8,065 nucleotides of DNA from Oscillospiraceae bacterium (GCA_020025655.1 JAHHRR010000064.1:1-8065), one strand, 5' to 3'. Counted from the stretch's first letter, positions 1 to 6,178 are shown. Notes: generated from the sequence alone by a model not told the origin. A program made the numbers and translations.

Positions 1-1
1 A

Positions 2-610
2 GAGGTTGAAAAGGCAGGTATAGAGGTTCACCTCAACACTGAGATTACCGATTTCGGTGCTCTCCGCAGCTTTGATGAAATTATTGTTGCCACCGGTTCC
101 GTCCCCAGAACCATGCCCAAGATCAAAAACTTTGAAAAGACCCTCACCTTCACTCAGCTCCTTAAGGAGAAGCAGCCTGTTGGTGACAAGGTTCTATTCA
201 TCGGCGGCGGTCAGTCCTCCTGCGAGGCAGCTTATGACCTGATTCTTCAGGGAAAGCACCCCATTATTGTAGAGTACGCTACCGACCTTATTGCAGCTCA
301 GGCAACCGCACTGCCTAACACCTCTTTCCTGAGAGATGCTATGGAGTACCACAAGGTTCCTGTTTATCTTGAGCACTCGGTATCTGCTATTGCTGACGAC
401 GGCAAGTCTGTTACTGTCAGAAGCAACGACGGCAGCAAGACCTTCACCGTTGAGTGCGACAACATCGTAAACGGTGTTGGTTTTGTTCCCACTCCTCTGG
501 GCGGCAGGGACTGCAAGCTCAAGAACGTACACAGAGTAGGTGACTGCGTTGCTATCGGCAACCTGAGAACCGTTATCTGGCGTGCATGGGATGTCTGCAT
601 GAAGATATAA
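2..610 (+). CDS. NADH:flavin oxidoreductase / enoate reductase family protein, C-terminal part
   Basis: This is the last 202 residues of an open frame entering from the left edge; the start lies outside the window. The visible part is the FAD- and NADH-binding half of an enoate reductase / 2,4-dienoyl-CoA reductase type enzyme, a family that is normally about 640-670 aa with an N-terminal FMN-binding TIM barrel and a 4Fe-4S site, none of which is in view. Seen directly: VATGSVPR near residue 36 (hinge of the dinucleotide domain), the nucleotide-binding turn GGGQSSCEAA near 65-74, an acidic residue in IIVEY at the end of the next strand (fits NADH rather than NADPH), and VHRVGDC followed by GNLRTVIWRAWD at the C-terminus (FAD-binding closure typical of the family). 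Such enzymes reduce C=C bonds of enoates, cinnamate-like acids, bile acid intermediates or similar substrates in the cytoplasm. The substrate cannot be told from this part. It ends in TAA and a terminator follows, so it is not clearly co-transcribed with the next gene. Confidence 0.88.
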   Translation, partial: EVEKAGIEVHLNTEITDFGALRSFDEIIVATGSVPRTMPKIKNFEKTLTFTQLLKEKQPVGDKVLFIGGGQSSCEAAYDLILQGKHPIIVEYATDLIAAQATALPNTSFLRDAMEYHKVPVYLEHSVSAIADDGKSVTVRSNDGSKTFTVECDNIVNGVGFVPTPLGGRDCKLKNVHRVGDCVAIGNLRTVIWRAWDVCMKI

Positions 611-669
611 TCCAGTCACAATAGGCACTGAAAACTGGCTGCATAATTGTGGCTGCAAACAAAAAACAA

Positions 670-712
670 ACAGGCAGCAGTGAAATTTTACTGCTGTCTG
701 TTATTTTATTTT
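670..712 (+). terminator. Intrinsic terminator of the oxidoreductase gene
   Basis: A 12-bp stem (670-681 with 690-701, one G-U pair) has an 8-nt loop and is followed by a T-rich run from 701 to 712. It lies 60 bp after the TAA at 610 and separates that gene from the long gap to 1341. Confidence 0.85.
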
Positions 713-1038
713 ATGTTCAAGCGTGTGAAATTCAGGTGCGAAAAAGCTTTCTTCAAGTTAATTTCAAGACCGGCACAAAGTTTTTTATCCGGAATCAGGT
801 TTTTGCTTATAACAGGGGATTTGGAGCAATCGACTTTGGTGTGCATTTTTGCGCTGCAACAGATGCAGGTCTAAATGGACAAAACTGGAATATTACAAAG
901 GCTTATACGTGATATTAAACATATGCAAAAGTGACAGCTTGTGCATTGTGCATAAAAATATCTGCACATCGAGATCAACTCAACATTGTTCTGTCATTAT
1001 TTAAATCATACTATTGCGTTAAAAGGAGAGCATTTTAC

Positions 1039-1053
1039 ATGAAATTGTCATGA
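1039..1053 (+). CDS. Possible 4-codon leader peptide (MKLS) with strong RBS
   Basis: AAAGGAGAG at about 1022-1030 lies 8 bases before ATG 1039, a near-ideal ribosome binding site, yet the frame stops after four codons (TGA 1051-1053). A second ATG at 1050 overlaps that stop and opens a six-codon frame (MKKTVF, TAA at 1068-1070). This may be a translated leader upstream of the transporter gene, a decayed gene start (MKKTVF resembles the start of a signal peptide), or coincidence. There is no evidence of function beyond the RBS and spacing. Confidence 0.25.
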   Translation: MKLS

Positions 1054-1082
1054 AAAAGACTGTCTTTTAATTAACTTTGCTT

Positions 1083-1133
1083 GCATTTTGCCGAAAATGC
1101 GTTTAACATACAGATACCTAATGCAAAAACGCA
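1083..1133 (+). promoter_or_regulatory. Mutually exclusive hairpins in the leader of the transporter gene
   Basis: Stem A is a perfect 7-bp GCATTTT/AAAATGC pair (1083-1089 with 1094-1100) around a GCCG loop. Stem B pairs TGCGTTT (1098-1104) with AAACGCA (1127-1133). The arms share 1098-1100, so both cannot be complete at once. No U-tract terminator follows either, so a role in attenuation is only a possibility. Confidence 0.25.
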
Positions 1134-1340
1134 ATTAAGCAGAGCCATTTGAAAAGTTGTTAATATTCACCAAATATCATTCTGCACCGGATTATACAGA
1201 CAGCCTAAAAACTCTGTTAACTGCAGAATATGAATGCGAGAGTAGCAGCATGCACTACTTCGTTTTTTGCCCATTTATCGGCTTTGAAATCTGCGTCTTT
1301 TGCGTAAACGAAAATAATTAAAAAAGTGGGTATGTAATTT

Positions 1341-2588
1341 ATGGAAACGAAAAATGCATCTAAAAGCTCGTGGGCTGCGGCGTTTGCCGTGGCTTCTGTA
1401 TGGTTTGGCACACACGTAGGCGGCGGCTTTGCCACCGGTAACCAGGTTATACAGTATTTCTCCCAGTATGGCTGGACAGCAGCAATATTCCCCGTTATTG
1501 CAATGGGTATTCTCGCAATGGTTATGTATGTTGCAATGAGCTTTGCAAAGCTCAGCGGCTTTGACAACTACAAAGACACCTTCGCAGCTCTTTATCCTCA
1601 TCCCAAAATGGAAATCCTGTTTGAGATTTTCTATATCGTCATTATTCTTGCCGCAGTTGCCAGTGCAGTTGCCGGTGCAGGCGAGGTTATGGCAAACTTT
1701 ATCGGAATTGAATATGTGGGCGCTGCAAAGATCCTTTGCAATGTAGCAATAGTTGCTGTTCTTGTTCTGCTGAGCGTTTTCGGCATTAAGCTGGTTATGG
1801 CGGCTTCCACTGTTCTTTCCGTCGCAATTCTCCTTATCACTGCTTGCGTTATTTTCTCAGGCCTTACTACCGATATGGATGCTGTTGTAGCTCAGTATCT
1901 GGCTGTAAACAATCTGGAGCCTGCTGTTTATACCGACAATCTCTTCGGTTCAATCTGGAGCGGCATTATCGTCTATGCAGCTTTCCAGTGCGTATCTATC
2001 GCTCCCATGATTGCAGCTTCCAGCGAGCTGACCCTGAAGGGTATCAAGCGTTCCGTATTTCTCGGCTGGGTTATGAACGGCGGCGCTCTTGCAGCTTCCG
2101 GCTATATGCTCTCCAAGTGGTATCCTGTACTTAAGGCCCTTCAGGCTGCAGGCGTAACCGGATTTACCAATGCTCTCGGTATTCCCAACCAGACTATTCT
2201 GAATATTGCAGGCATAAGGCTTATTCTCGTTCTTTTCAGCCTGCTTCTTTTCTGCGCATTTGTTTCTACCTGCGTTACTCTCGTATACACCATGGTTCAG
2301 CGCTTCCAGAAAATGTGTCTGCCCAATGTTATCAAGTCTGAGAAGGTGCGCAGCGCCGTTGTCGGCTTTATAGTTATTCTTATTTGCTTTGCTCTGTCAC
2401 TGCTCGGACTGTCCAATATCATCAAGTACGCATACGGCTATGATGGATATTACGCAATCTTTGCAGTTATCATTCCTGTACTGATTTGGGGTATTCCTAA
2501 AGTGAGAAGACTTAAAGGCGAGAAGAAAATCGAAGTCAATCTGGAAAATTTCGTTCCGGAGATTGGCCAGATAAGTCCGGAAGTCTGA
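1341..2588 (+). CDS. YkvI-family integral membrane transporter homologue
   Basis: This 415-aa, strongly hydrophobic protein has about ten predicted membrane segments (roughly residues 12-33, 45-70, 92-120, 131-153, 157-175, 203-225, 238-258, 285-310, 336-358 and 368-387) and a charged cytoplasmic tail. The GTHVGGGFATGNQ stretch at 23-35 in the first segment matches the glycine-rich GxGFATG signature of the YkvI family, a poorly characterised group whose pattern recalls the broken first helix of LeuT-fold symporters. It probably moves a small organic or amino-acid-like solute across the cytoplasmic membrane; the substrate is unknown. ATG 1341 is the likely start: a stop codon sits in frame at 1335-1337 and a weak SD-like AAGTGGG at 1324-1330. 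The gene is 88 bp upstream of a ketopantoate-reductase-like gene with no terminator between, so the two probably form an operon and may share a substrate. The stop codon lies inside an RNA hairpin. Confidence 0.85.
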   Translation: METKNASKSSWAAAFAVASVWFGTHVGGGFATGNQVIQYFSQYGWTAAIFPVIAMGILAMVMYVAMSFAKLSGFDNYKDTFAALYPHPKMEILFEIFYIVIILAAVASAVAGAGEVMANFIGIEYVGAAKILCNVAIVAVLVLLSVFGIKLVMAASTVLSVAILLITACVIFSGLTTDMDAVVAQYLAVNNLEPAVYTDNLFGSIWSGIIVYAAFQCVSIAPMIAASSELTLKGIKRSVFLGWVMNGGALAASGYMLSKWYPVLKALQAAGVTGFTNALGIPNQTILNIAGIRLILVLFSLLLFCAFVSTCVTLVYTMVQRFQKMCLPNVIKSEKVRSAVVGFIVILICFALSLLGLSNIIKYAYGYDGYYAIFAVIIPVLIWGIPKVRRLKGEKKIEVNLENFVPEIGQISPEV

Positions 2589-2596
2589 TTCCGGAC
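2575..2596 (+). promoter_or_regulatory. Perfect hairpin enclosing the transporter stop codon
   Basis: GTCCGGAA (2575-2582) and TTCCGGAC (2589-2596) form an 8-bp GC-rich stem. The 6-nt loop GTCTGA contains the TGA stop at 2586-2588. No T-run follows, so it is not a standard terminator. It may stabilise or process the message between the two cistrons. Confidence 0.55.
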
Positions 2597-2663
2597 AGGC
2601 CCTGAATTTATTAAAGTTCATACATAACTCAAAGGAGTTATTAACTTATTAGATGTAATTATT

Positions 2664-2668
2664 GGAGG
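2664..2668 (+). promoter_or_regulatory. Ribosome binding site that sets the reductase start
   Basis: GGAGG lies 8 bases before ATG 2677. A longer frame can be opened at TTG 2662, but that codon overlaps this ribosome binding site itself, so ATG 2677 is preferred. Confidence 0.85.
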
Positions 2669-2676
2669 ATAAACTA

Positions 2677-3669
2677 ATGAAATTTGCAATGTATGGTTCC
2701 GGCGCAGCCGGCAGTGTTTTTGCTTCATACCTGCGCAAGGGCGGAGCAGACATAATTCTTATAGACCGCTATGAAGAGCACATGAACAAGGTTCAGAATG
2801 AAGGCATGACCTTTACCATTCATCTTCAGGAGGAAGGCGAATATAAGGACATTACCGAAGTTCTTCAGGGCTTCCGTACATATACTACCGCCTCTGCAGC
2901 TTATGAGGCAGAAGGCAAGGTTGATGTAATTATCTACATGACCAAGGCAACTCAGCTCAGCTCCGCAATTCAGGATTCCATGCCTGTTATCGGAGAAAAC
3001 ACTGTTGCTGTTTCTCTTATCAACGGTCTGGGCAATGACGACAACCTGATGAAAGTGTTCCCCAAGGAGCGCTGCGTTATCGGTTCCGGCGTTCTGGGAA
3101 CTGCTCTGGCAGGCCCTGCACACTGCGTTTCTACTCCTGCCGGCGGAGTTCAGATGAACTTCGGCGCAATCAAGAGAAGCCCTCTTACCGATGCAGCCTG
3201 CGAGACTATGCTCAAATACTTCCGTGAAGGTACCTGCGATGCTTACTGGCGTGCAGATGATATCTACACCTACGTGTGGAAAAAGATCATTGTTAACTCA
3301 ACAGTTAACGCCGTATGTGCAGTTCTGCGTCTGAAGATCGGTGAGGTTGAGGCAGATCCCAACGGCAGAGAGCTGTTCCATAATGTTATCAGAGAGGCCT
3401 GCGCTGTTGCTACTGCAAAGGGTACTCCTCTGGATGCCAATGATTTCATTGAGCATGAGCATAAGGACATTGTCACCAACATCGGAGACTACTACCCCTC
3501 CATGTGCCAGGATATGCTCTTTAACCACCGCCAGACTGAGATTGATGTTCTCAACGGCAAGATTGCAGAGTACGGCAAAGAGCTGGGCATACCCTGCCCC
3601 ACCTGTGACGTTATCGCTCAGATTGTCCGCACCATTCAGGGCAACTACGATAAGCAGTACATAAACTGA
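2677..3669 (+). CDS. Ketopantoate reductase family (ApbA/PanE-like) NAD(P)H-dependent dehydrogenase
   Basis: This 330-aa soluble protein has the two-domain layout of ketopantoate reductases, somewhat longer than the usual 300 aa. Seen directly: Rossmann start MKFAMYGSGAAGSVF with G7-x-G9-x-x-G12; IIYMTKATQ around 85-93 in place of the usual VKxxQ; LINGLGN at 114-120; a central helix WKKIIVNSTVNAV at 201-213, where K203 aligns with the catalytic lysine; and a C-terminal domain with PSMCQDM (274-280) and TEIDVLNGKI (287-296), where E288 aligns with the catalytic acid. PanE reduces 2-dehydropantoate to pantoate for coenzyme A synthesis, but family members act on other 2-oxo acids. Being next to a membrane transporter and near a flavin reductase, without panB or panC, suggests a catabolic or specialised role instead. 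Family is certain; substrate is not. It is probably co-transcribed with the YkvI-like gene. Confidence 0.85.
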   Translation: MKFAMYGSGAAGSVFASYLRKGGADIILIDRYEEHMNKVQNEGMTFTIHLQEEGEYKDITEVLQGFRTYTTASAAYEAEGKVDVIIYMTKATQLSSAIQDSMPVIGENTVAVSLINGLGNDDNLMKVFPKERCVIGSGVLGTALAGPAHCVSTPAGGVQMNFGAIKRSPLTDAACETMLKYFREGTCDAYWRADDIYTYVWKKIIVNSTVNAVCAVLRLKIGEVEADPNGRELFHNVIREACAVATAKGTPLDANDFIEHEHKDIVTNIGDYYPSMCQDMLFNHRQTEIDVLNGKIAEYGKELGIPCPTCDVIAQIVRTIQGNYDKQYIN

Positions 3670-3680
3670 TTAAAAATTAA

Positions 3681-3715
3681 AAAGGGAGCGGCTCCAATGT
3701 CGGCTGTCTCCCTTT
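3681..3715 (+). terminator. Hairpin after the reductase gene, possible weak terminator
   Basis: AAAGGGAG (3681-3688) pairs with CTCCCTTT (3708-3715), 8 bp with a 19-nt loop, starting 11 bases after the stop codon. No run of T follows, so it may work with the stronger hairpin at 3746-3779 or only protect the 3' end. Confidence 0.4.
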
Positions 3716-3745
3716 AAGATTAAAAATTCATCTCCTGCAAGCGGT

Positions 3746-3785
3746 GAAAAACCTGATTCATTTTTGAATCAGGTTTTTCGTTTTA
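3746..3785. terminator. Strong bidirectional terminator between convergent genes
   Basis: A perfect 15-bp stem (3746-3760 with 3765-3779) with a TTTT loop carries five T on its 3' side and five A on its 5' side, so it can end transcription from both sides: the reductase operon from the left and the XRE regulator from the right. Its core stem AAAAACCTGATTC recurs in the terminator at 5846-5876. Confidence 0.9.
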
Positions 3786-3807
3786 TATAAGGTGTTAAGT
3801 TTTATGC

Positions 3808-4536
3808 TTATTCGTATTTTTTACCGACTCCGTAAATTGTTCCGAAGAGGCTGCAAAGAAAACTTAAGAACATTATGAAGTTTCCCGCCCCTACATAGCC
3901 GAGCACTTCAAACAGCCATGCGAGCCATGGATAAAGTAAGACAACAAGACATGACCAGAGGCGGCAGGCCTTTACTATGTGGGGCCAGTTGGAGTTGTTG
4001 AAGGAAATTCCGGGCATATTCATGCGAAATATTCCGTCCTGAACAATTCCTATTCGGTTGCTGTCGTAAAAATCAGGAAGCCTCATGGAGGCAAAAAAAC
4101 AGAAATATGCACCAAATACAGCGCCCAGAATTGTATAGGTAATCGCTATGGATCCTGTATCTAAACCGGCAAACCATGCAGAACAGCCTGCAAGCAGGGA
4201 AATGAAATATAGATATTTGAAGCGGCTTTTCTCCTGCCATGCTTTGGGGGCTTTAAAACCTATTGCAGCCTGAACCACAGACTCAACCTGACGGGTCTCC
4301 ATAGGCTCATCGTGTGATATACGTTTTGCCATTAAAAGTTCGGTTACACTTACATTTAAAATCTCTGACAGCGGAATGAGCAGGGCAGTGTCAGGAAGGC
4401 TTACTCCTGTCTCCCATTTACTTACTGCTTTATTTGAAACATACAATTTATCGGCAAGCTCTTTCTGAGTTAGCCCTGCATCTTTACGAAGCTGAGCTAC
4501 AAAAGCTCCGAATTCGCTTTTATCTACATCATACAT
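3808..4536 (-). CDS. Membrane-anchored XRE-family transcriptional regulator, 4 TM
   Basis: This 242-aa protein has an N-terminal Cro/CI-type HTH (about 9-68: LRKDAGLTQKELADKL, then VSNKAVSKWETG as recognition helix, then LPDTALLIPLSEILNVSVTELL). A linker follows, then four predicted membrane segments (about 107-124, 129-151, 192-216, 218-236). Between segments 2 and 3 is LPDFYDSNRI...FRMNMPG...FNNSNWP, which I recall as a conserved block in clostridial regulators of this layout; its function is unknown to me. Start: ATG at 4536 is preceded by GAGGTGAT five bases upstream, and the promoter's predicted transcription start near 4549 lies downstream of the alternative upstream ATG at 4584, which would fall inside the -35 box. 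It is divergent from a second membrane XRE protein at 4811 and is likely to sense an envelope signal or membrane partner. DNA targets are unknown; the shared intergenic region is the obvious candidate. Confidence 0.87.
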   Translation of the reverse strand: MYDVDKSEFGAFVAQLRKDAGLTQKELADKLYVSNKAVSKWETGVSLPDTALLIPLSEILNVSVTELLMAKRISHDEPMETRQVESVVQAAIGFKAPKAWQEKSRFKYLYFISLLAGCSAWFAGLDTGSIAITYTILGAVFGAYFCFFASMRLPDFYDSNRIGIVQDGIFRMNMPGISFNNSNWPHIVKACRLWSCLVVLLYPWLAWLFEVLGYVGAGNFIMFLSFLCSLFGTIYGVGKKYE

Positions 4537-4555
4537 TGTGATCACCTCGTGGAAA

Positions 4556-4584
4556 ATTATAAGTGATGAAGTGATTTTTGGCAA
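4556..4584 (-). promoter_or_regulatory. Sigma-A-type promoter of the 4-TM XRE regulator
   Basis: On the minus strand TTGCCA (4584-4579), a 17-bp spacer and TATAAT (4561-4556) match the vegetative consensus at 11 of 12 positions. Transcription would start near 4549, leaving a 5' leader of only about 13 nt holding the RBS. The spacer holds a direct repeat (AAGTGAT at 4561-4567 and 4569-4575 on the plus strand) that could be an operator. Confidence 0.8.
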
Positions 4585-4634
4585 TCGAATGAAAGTAGAA
4601 TAAGGGTATAAAGCGCCGTTTTAGTGAAATGTTT

Positions 4635-4662
4635 TTGCGGATACCTGAAATTATGATATAAT
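4635..4662 (+). promoter_or_regulatory. Promoter of the 6-TM XRE regulator, extended -10
   Basis: TTGCGG (4635-4640), a 16-bp spacer and a perfect TATAAT (4657-4662) preceded by TGA (extended -10) face the gene at 4811. The start of transcription would be near 4669, giving a leader of about 140 nt. A weaker candidate, TGC-TATTAT at 4749-4757, has no good -35. Confidence 0.7.
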
Positions 4663-4772
4663 AAACACCAATTTACCCCAAAATTTGAAAATGCAACTGC
4701 TGGTTGACAGACTTCATAGGCGTGTTGGTGGTGTGCAATCGGAAAAAATGCTATTATTAGGCCAACAATAAG

Positions 4773-4810
4773 AGAGGAAAGACCGACAGAAAACGGGTCT
4801 GGTGTTAAAA
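4773..4810 (+). promoter_or_regulatory. Displaced SD and hairpin before ATG 4811
   Basis: The only good SD-like run, AGAGGAAA (4773-4780), is about 30 bases from ATG 4811, too far for normal use. A short stem, AGACC (4780-4784) with GGTCT (4796-4800), would loop out the intervening bases and bring it to about 10 bases. The alternative is the weak GGTG at 4801-4804, 6 bases before the ATG. Upstream in-frame starts are limited by a TAA at 4769-4771. Confidence 0.35.
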
Positions 4811-5812
4811 ATGAATTTTGCAGAGAAACTTATAAAATTGCGTAAACAGCAGGGGTGGTCTCAGGAGGAACTGGCGGACCAGCTTAATGTAACCCGACAA
4901 TCAGTTTCCAAGTGGGAAAGTATGTCATCGCTTCCTGACCTTGAACGGATGGTAAAGCTGAGTGAGATATTTAATGTAAGCACCGATTATCTGCTTAAAG
5001 ATGATGCAGAGCAGGTGACAGTGACAGCCGCTGTGCAGGAACCTGCAGAAGACCCTGAACTGCCTGAGCGAACAGTGAGTGCTGAAGAGGCTGATAGCTT
5101 TTTGAGCAGGAACAAACGCAGCGCCGTTAAAATTGCCGCAGGTGTAGCTATGTGCATTATCTGCCCTGTTCCGGTGATGCTTCTTGCGGGGATGTCAGAG
5201 CAGCCCGGAAGCAAGCTGAGCGAGGCCGCAGCAGCCGGTGTCGGAGTAGGAATATTACTGCTTATGGTTGCTGCAGCGGTGGGAATATTCATTATGGAGA
5301 GTTTCAAACTTAAAAGATATGAGTATTTGGAAACAGATTTTATAGTCACTGGACACGAAGTAAGGAATATGGCTGAGCGCAATCGGGAAAATTATGAAAC
5401 TGCACACCGCATTTCAATGGTAGCAGGAGTGAGCTGCTGTATTCTGGCTGTTGTTCCGCTGATTGTGGTATGCGCTTTCTGCGAGGGAAATAAATTCCTG
5501 CTGGTATATATGGAGGCGCTGATGCTGGTGCTCATTGCATTCGGCGTGTTTCTGCTGGTATGGACCGGAATGATTTCGGAAAGCTTCGATAAGCTTCTTG
5601 AAGACGGGGAGTACAGCAGAGAAAATAAGCGTTTGAATCATAAAAATAAATCTATAACAGCAATCTACTGGTGCATTGTCACAGCCGTATATCTGGCATG
5701 GAGCTTTATTACAATGAACTGGTCTCATACATGGATTGTGTGGCCGGTTGCAGGTGTGTTGTTTGGGGCTATAATAGGGATTGCAAACAGCATCAGAAGC
5801 AGGCACATTTGA
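4811..5812 (+). CDS. Membrane-anchored XRE-family transcriptional regulator, 6 TM
   Basis: This 333-aa protein has an N-terminal Cro/CI-type HTH at about 5-63 (LRKQQGWSQEELADQL, recognition helix VTRQSVSKWES, then LPDLERMVKLSEIFNVSTDYLL). A charged linker of about 40 residues rich in E and P follows, then six predicted membrane segments (about 107-128, 141-163, 201-223, 229-254, 281-302, 307-327). The loop at 164-200 and the one at 255-280 are charged and probably cytoplasmic. The layout is that of a one-component regulator tethered to the membrane, common in Firmicutes and often next to ABC transporters. ATG 4811 is chosen over GTG 4802, which has no SD at a usable distance, though the ATG's own SD is also weak. 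It lies divergent to the 4-TM XRE gene and is followed by a strong terminator. The two HTHs share a closely similar framework but differ in the recognition helix (VSNKAVSKW against VTRQSVSKW), so they need not bind the same site. Confidence 0.85.
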   Translation: MNFAEKLIKLRKQQGWSQEELADQLNVTRQSVSKWESMSSLPDLERMVKLSEIFNVSTDYLLKDDAEQVTVTAAVQEPAEDPELPERTVSAEEADSFLSRNKRSAVKIAAGVAMCIICPVPVMLLAGMSEQPGSKLSEAAAAGVGVGILLLMVAAAVGIFIMESFKLKRYEYLETDFIVTGHEVRNMAERNRENYETAHRISMVAGVSCCILAVVPLIVVCAFCEGNKFLLVYMEALMLVLIAFGVFLLVWTGMISESFDKLLEDGEYSRENKRLNHKNKSITAIYWCIVTAVYLAWSFITMNWSHTWIVWPVAGVLFGAIIGIANSIRSRHI

Positions 5813-5845
5813 ATATAAGGCGGAATCAATTCTGCCAGAAAACAC

Positions 5846-5880
5846 AAAAACCTGATTCCAATGGAATCAGGTTTTTATAT
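5846..5880. terminator. Strong terminator after the 6-TM XRE regulator
   Basis: A 14-bp perfect stem (5846-5859 with 5863-5876) ends in five T and lies 34 bp after the stop codon. Its AAAAACCTGATTC/GAATCAGGTTTTT core is identical to that of the terminator at 3746-3779. A-run and T-run on opposite sides make it potentially bidirectional. Confidence 0.9.
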
Positions 5881-5916
5881 GTAGAAGTATTTAATTATCC
5901 TAAAAATTCAGCCATG

Positions 5917-5945
5917 AAAAAAGCCGCAGCCATAAGGCTGCGGCT
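5917..5945 (-). terminator. Intrinsic terminator of the minus-strand RNA
   Basis: A perfect 10-bp GC-rich stem (5945-5936 with 5931-5922, loop of 4) is followed on the minus strand by six T (5922-5917). On the plus strand the stem is followed only by GTTTAT, so the orientation is clearly minus. Confidence 0.85.
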
Positions 5946-6178
5946 GTTTATACATTTCATCCATACCTGTGAGCTGCCCGCAGACACCGAAACGGGGCTC
6001 ACAAGTTTGCTATGGAATGAATAGATGAAATAAATTTCATCCATAATCGGTTTTACTGTCTCTCACTTGACTTACAGAAACTACGCCGCTGCAAATCCGG
6101 CTCGCAGATCAATTTACTCTGCCTTAACTGTGAGTTAAAATGCCGATCACATTGAAGGATTAACGTCCTCCGTCTATG
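5917..6178 (-). ncRNA. Structured non-coding RNA of unknown class, about 262 nt
   Basis: A complete minus-strand transcription unit lies here with no worthwhile open frame: promoter at 6213-6185, expected start near 6178, intrinsic terminator at 5945-5917. The predicted RNA is densely paired. Helices visible in 5' to 3' order: GGAGGA (from 6171) with UCCUUC; UUAACU with AGUUAA around a CAC loop (about 6138-6124); GCAGA with UCUGC (about 6122-6104); CUGU with ACAG (about 6077-6057); UAUGG with CCAUA, enclosing GAUGAAAU with AUUUCAUC (6045-6011); and CUUGUGAGC with GCUCACAGG (6005-5997 with 5974-5966), capped by CCCG/CGGG. GAUCGG near 6149 can also pair long-range with CCGAUU near 6050. I see no signature of tmRNA, RNase P, SRP RNA or a T-box leader. 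The raiA-motif or 6S-like RNAs of Firmicutes remain possible but unproven. It is not antisense to any gene seen and its terminator closes before the XRE gene, so a trans-acting or housekeeping role is likelier than a leader. Confidence 0.7.

Larger units (their letters stand above)
713..1340. other. Long intergenic region with possible leader elements
   Basis: I see no convincing protein gene of normal size in these 628 bases; the open frames here are short, lack recognisable domains, or are shadows of the terminator and the next gene. What it does hold: a tandem TGTGCAT repeat at 940-953; a possible promoter TTGTTC (986-991), 17-bp spacer, TACTAT (1009-1014); a ribosome binding site with two tiny ORFs at 1025-1070; and a perfect 7-bp hairpin at 1083-1100 whose right arm overlaps a segment (1098-1104) that could instead pair with 1127-1133. 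This would fit a long 5' leader of the transporter gene at 1341, but no known riboswitch class was recognised. Confidence 0.45.

Noticed and set aside
194..658. 154-aa minus-strand frame opposite the oxidoreductase
   Set aside because: It is a shadow of a real gene with clear motifs on the plus strand, and it runs through the stop codon region with no promoter or RBS.
649..912. 87-aa open frame after the oxidoreductase gene
   Set aside because: It starts within the terminator hairpin, has no RBS or recognisable domain, and its composition looks like translated non-coding DNA.
1332..1337. ATG-TAA start-stop pairs just upstream of both the transporter (1332-1337) and the reductase (2653-2658)
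   Set aside because: Both are in frame with the real start, but neither has an RBS at proper distance, and six-base coincidences are common in AT-rich DNA.
2662..2676. TTG start giving five extra residues on the reductase
   Set aside because: The TTG overlaps the GGAGG ribosome binding site of ATG 2677, and the GxGxxG motif begins correctly from the ATG.
4537..4584. ATG 4584 as start of the 4-TM regulator, adding 16 residues
   Set aside because: That ATG lies within the -35 box of a near-perfect promoter, while ATG 4536 has a well-placed RBS and the HTH begins normally after it.
4669..4690. AATTT/AAATT inverted repeat near the predicted start of the 6-TM regulator transcript as an operator
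   Set aside because: Only five AT base pairs per arm; too weak to call without binding data.
5917..6178. Riboswitch or T-box leader of the 6-TM XRE gene or ABC operon
   Set aside because: It is transcribed on the minus strand away from the ABC genes, ends at a terminator before the convergent XRE gene, and no gene follows it on its own strand within reach; no T-box AGGGUGG sequence is present.
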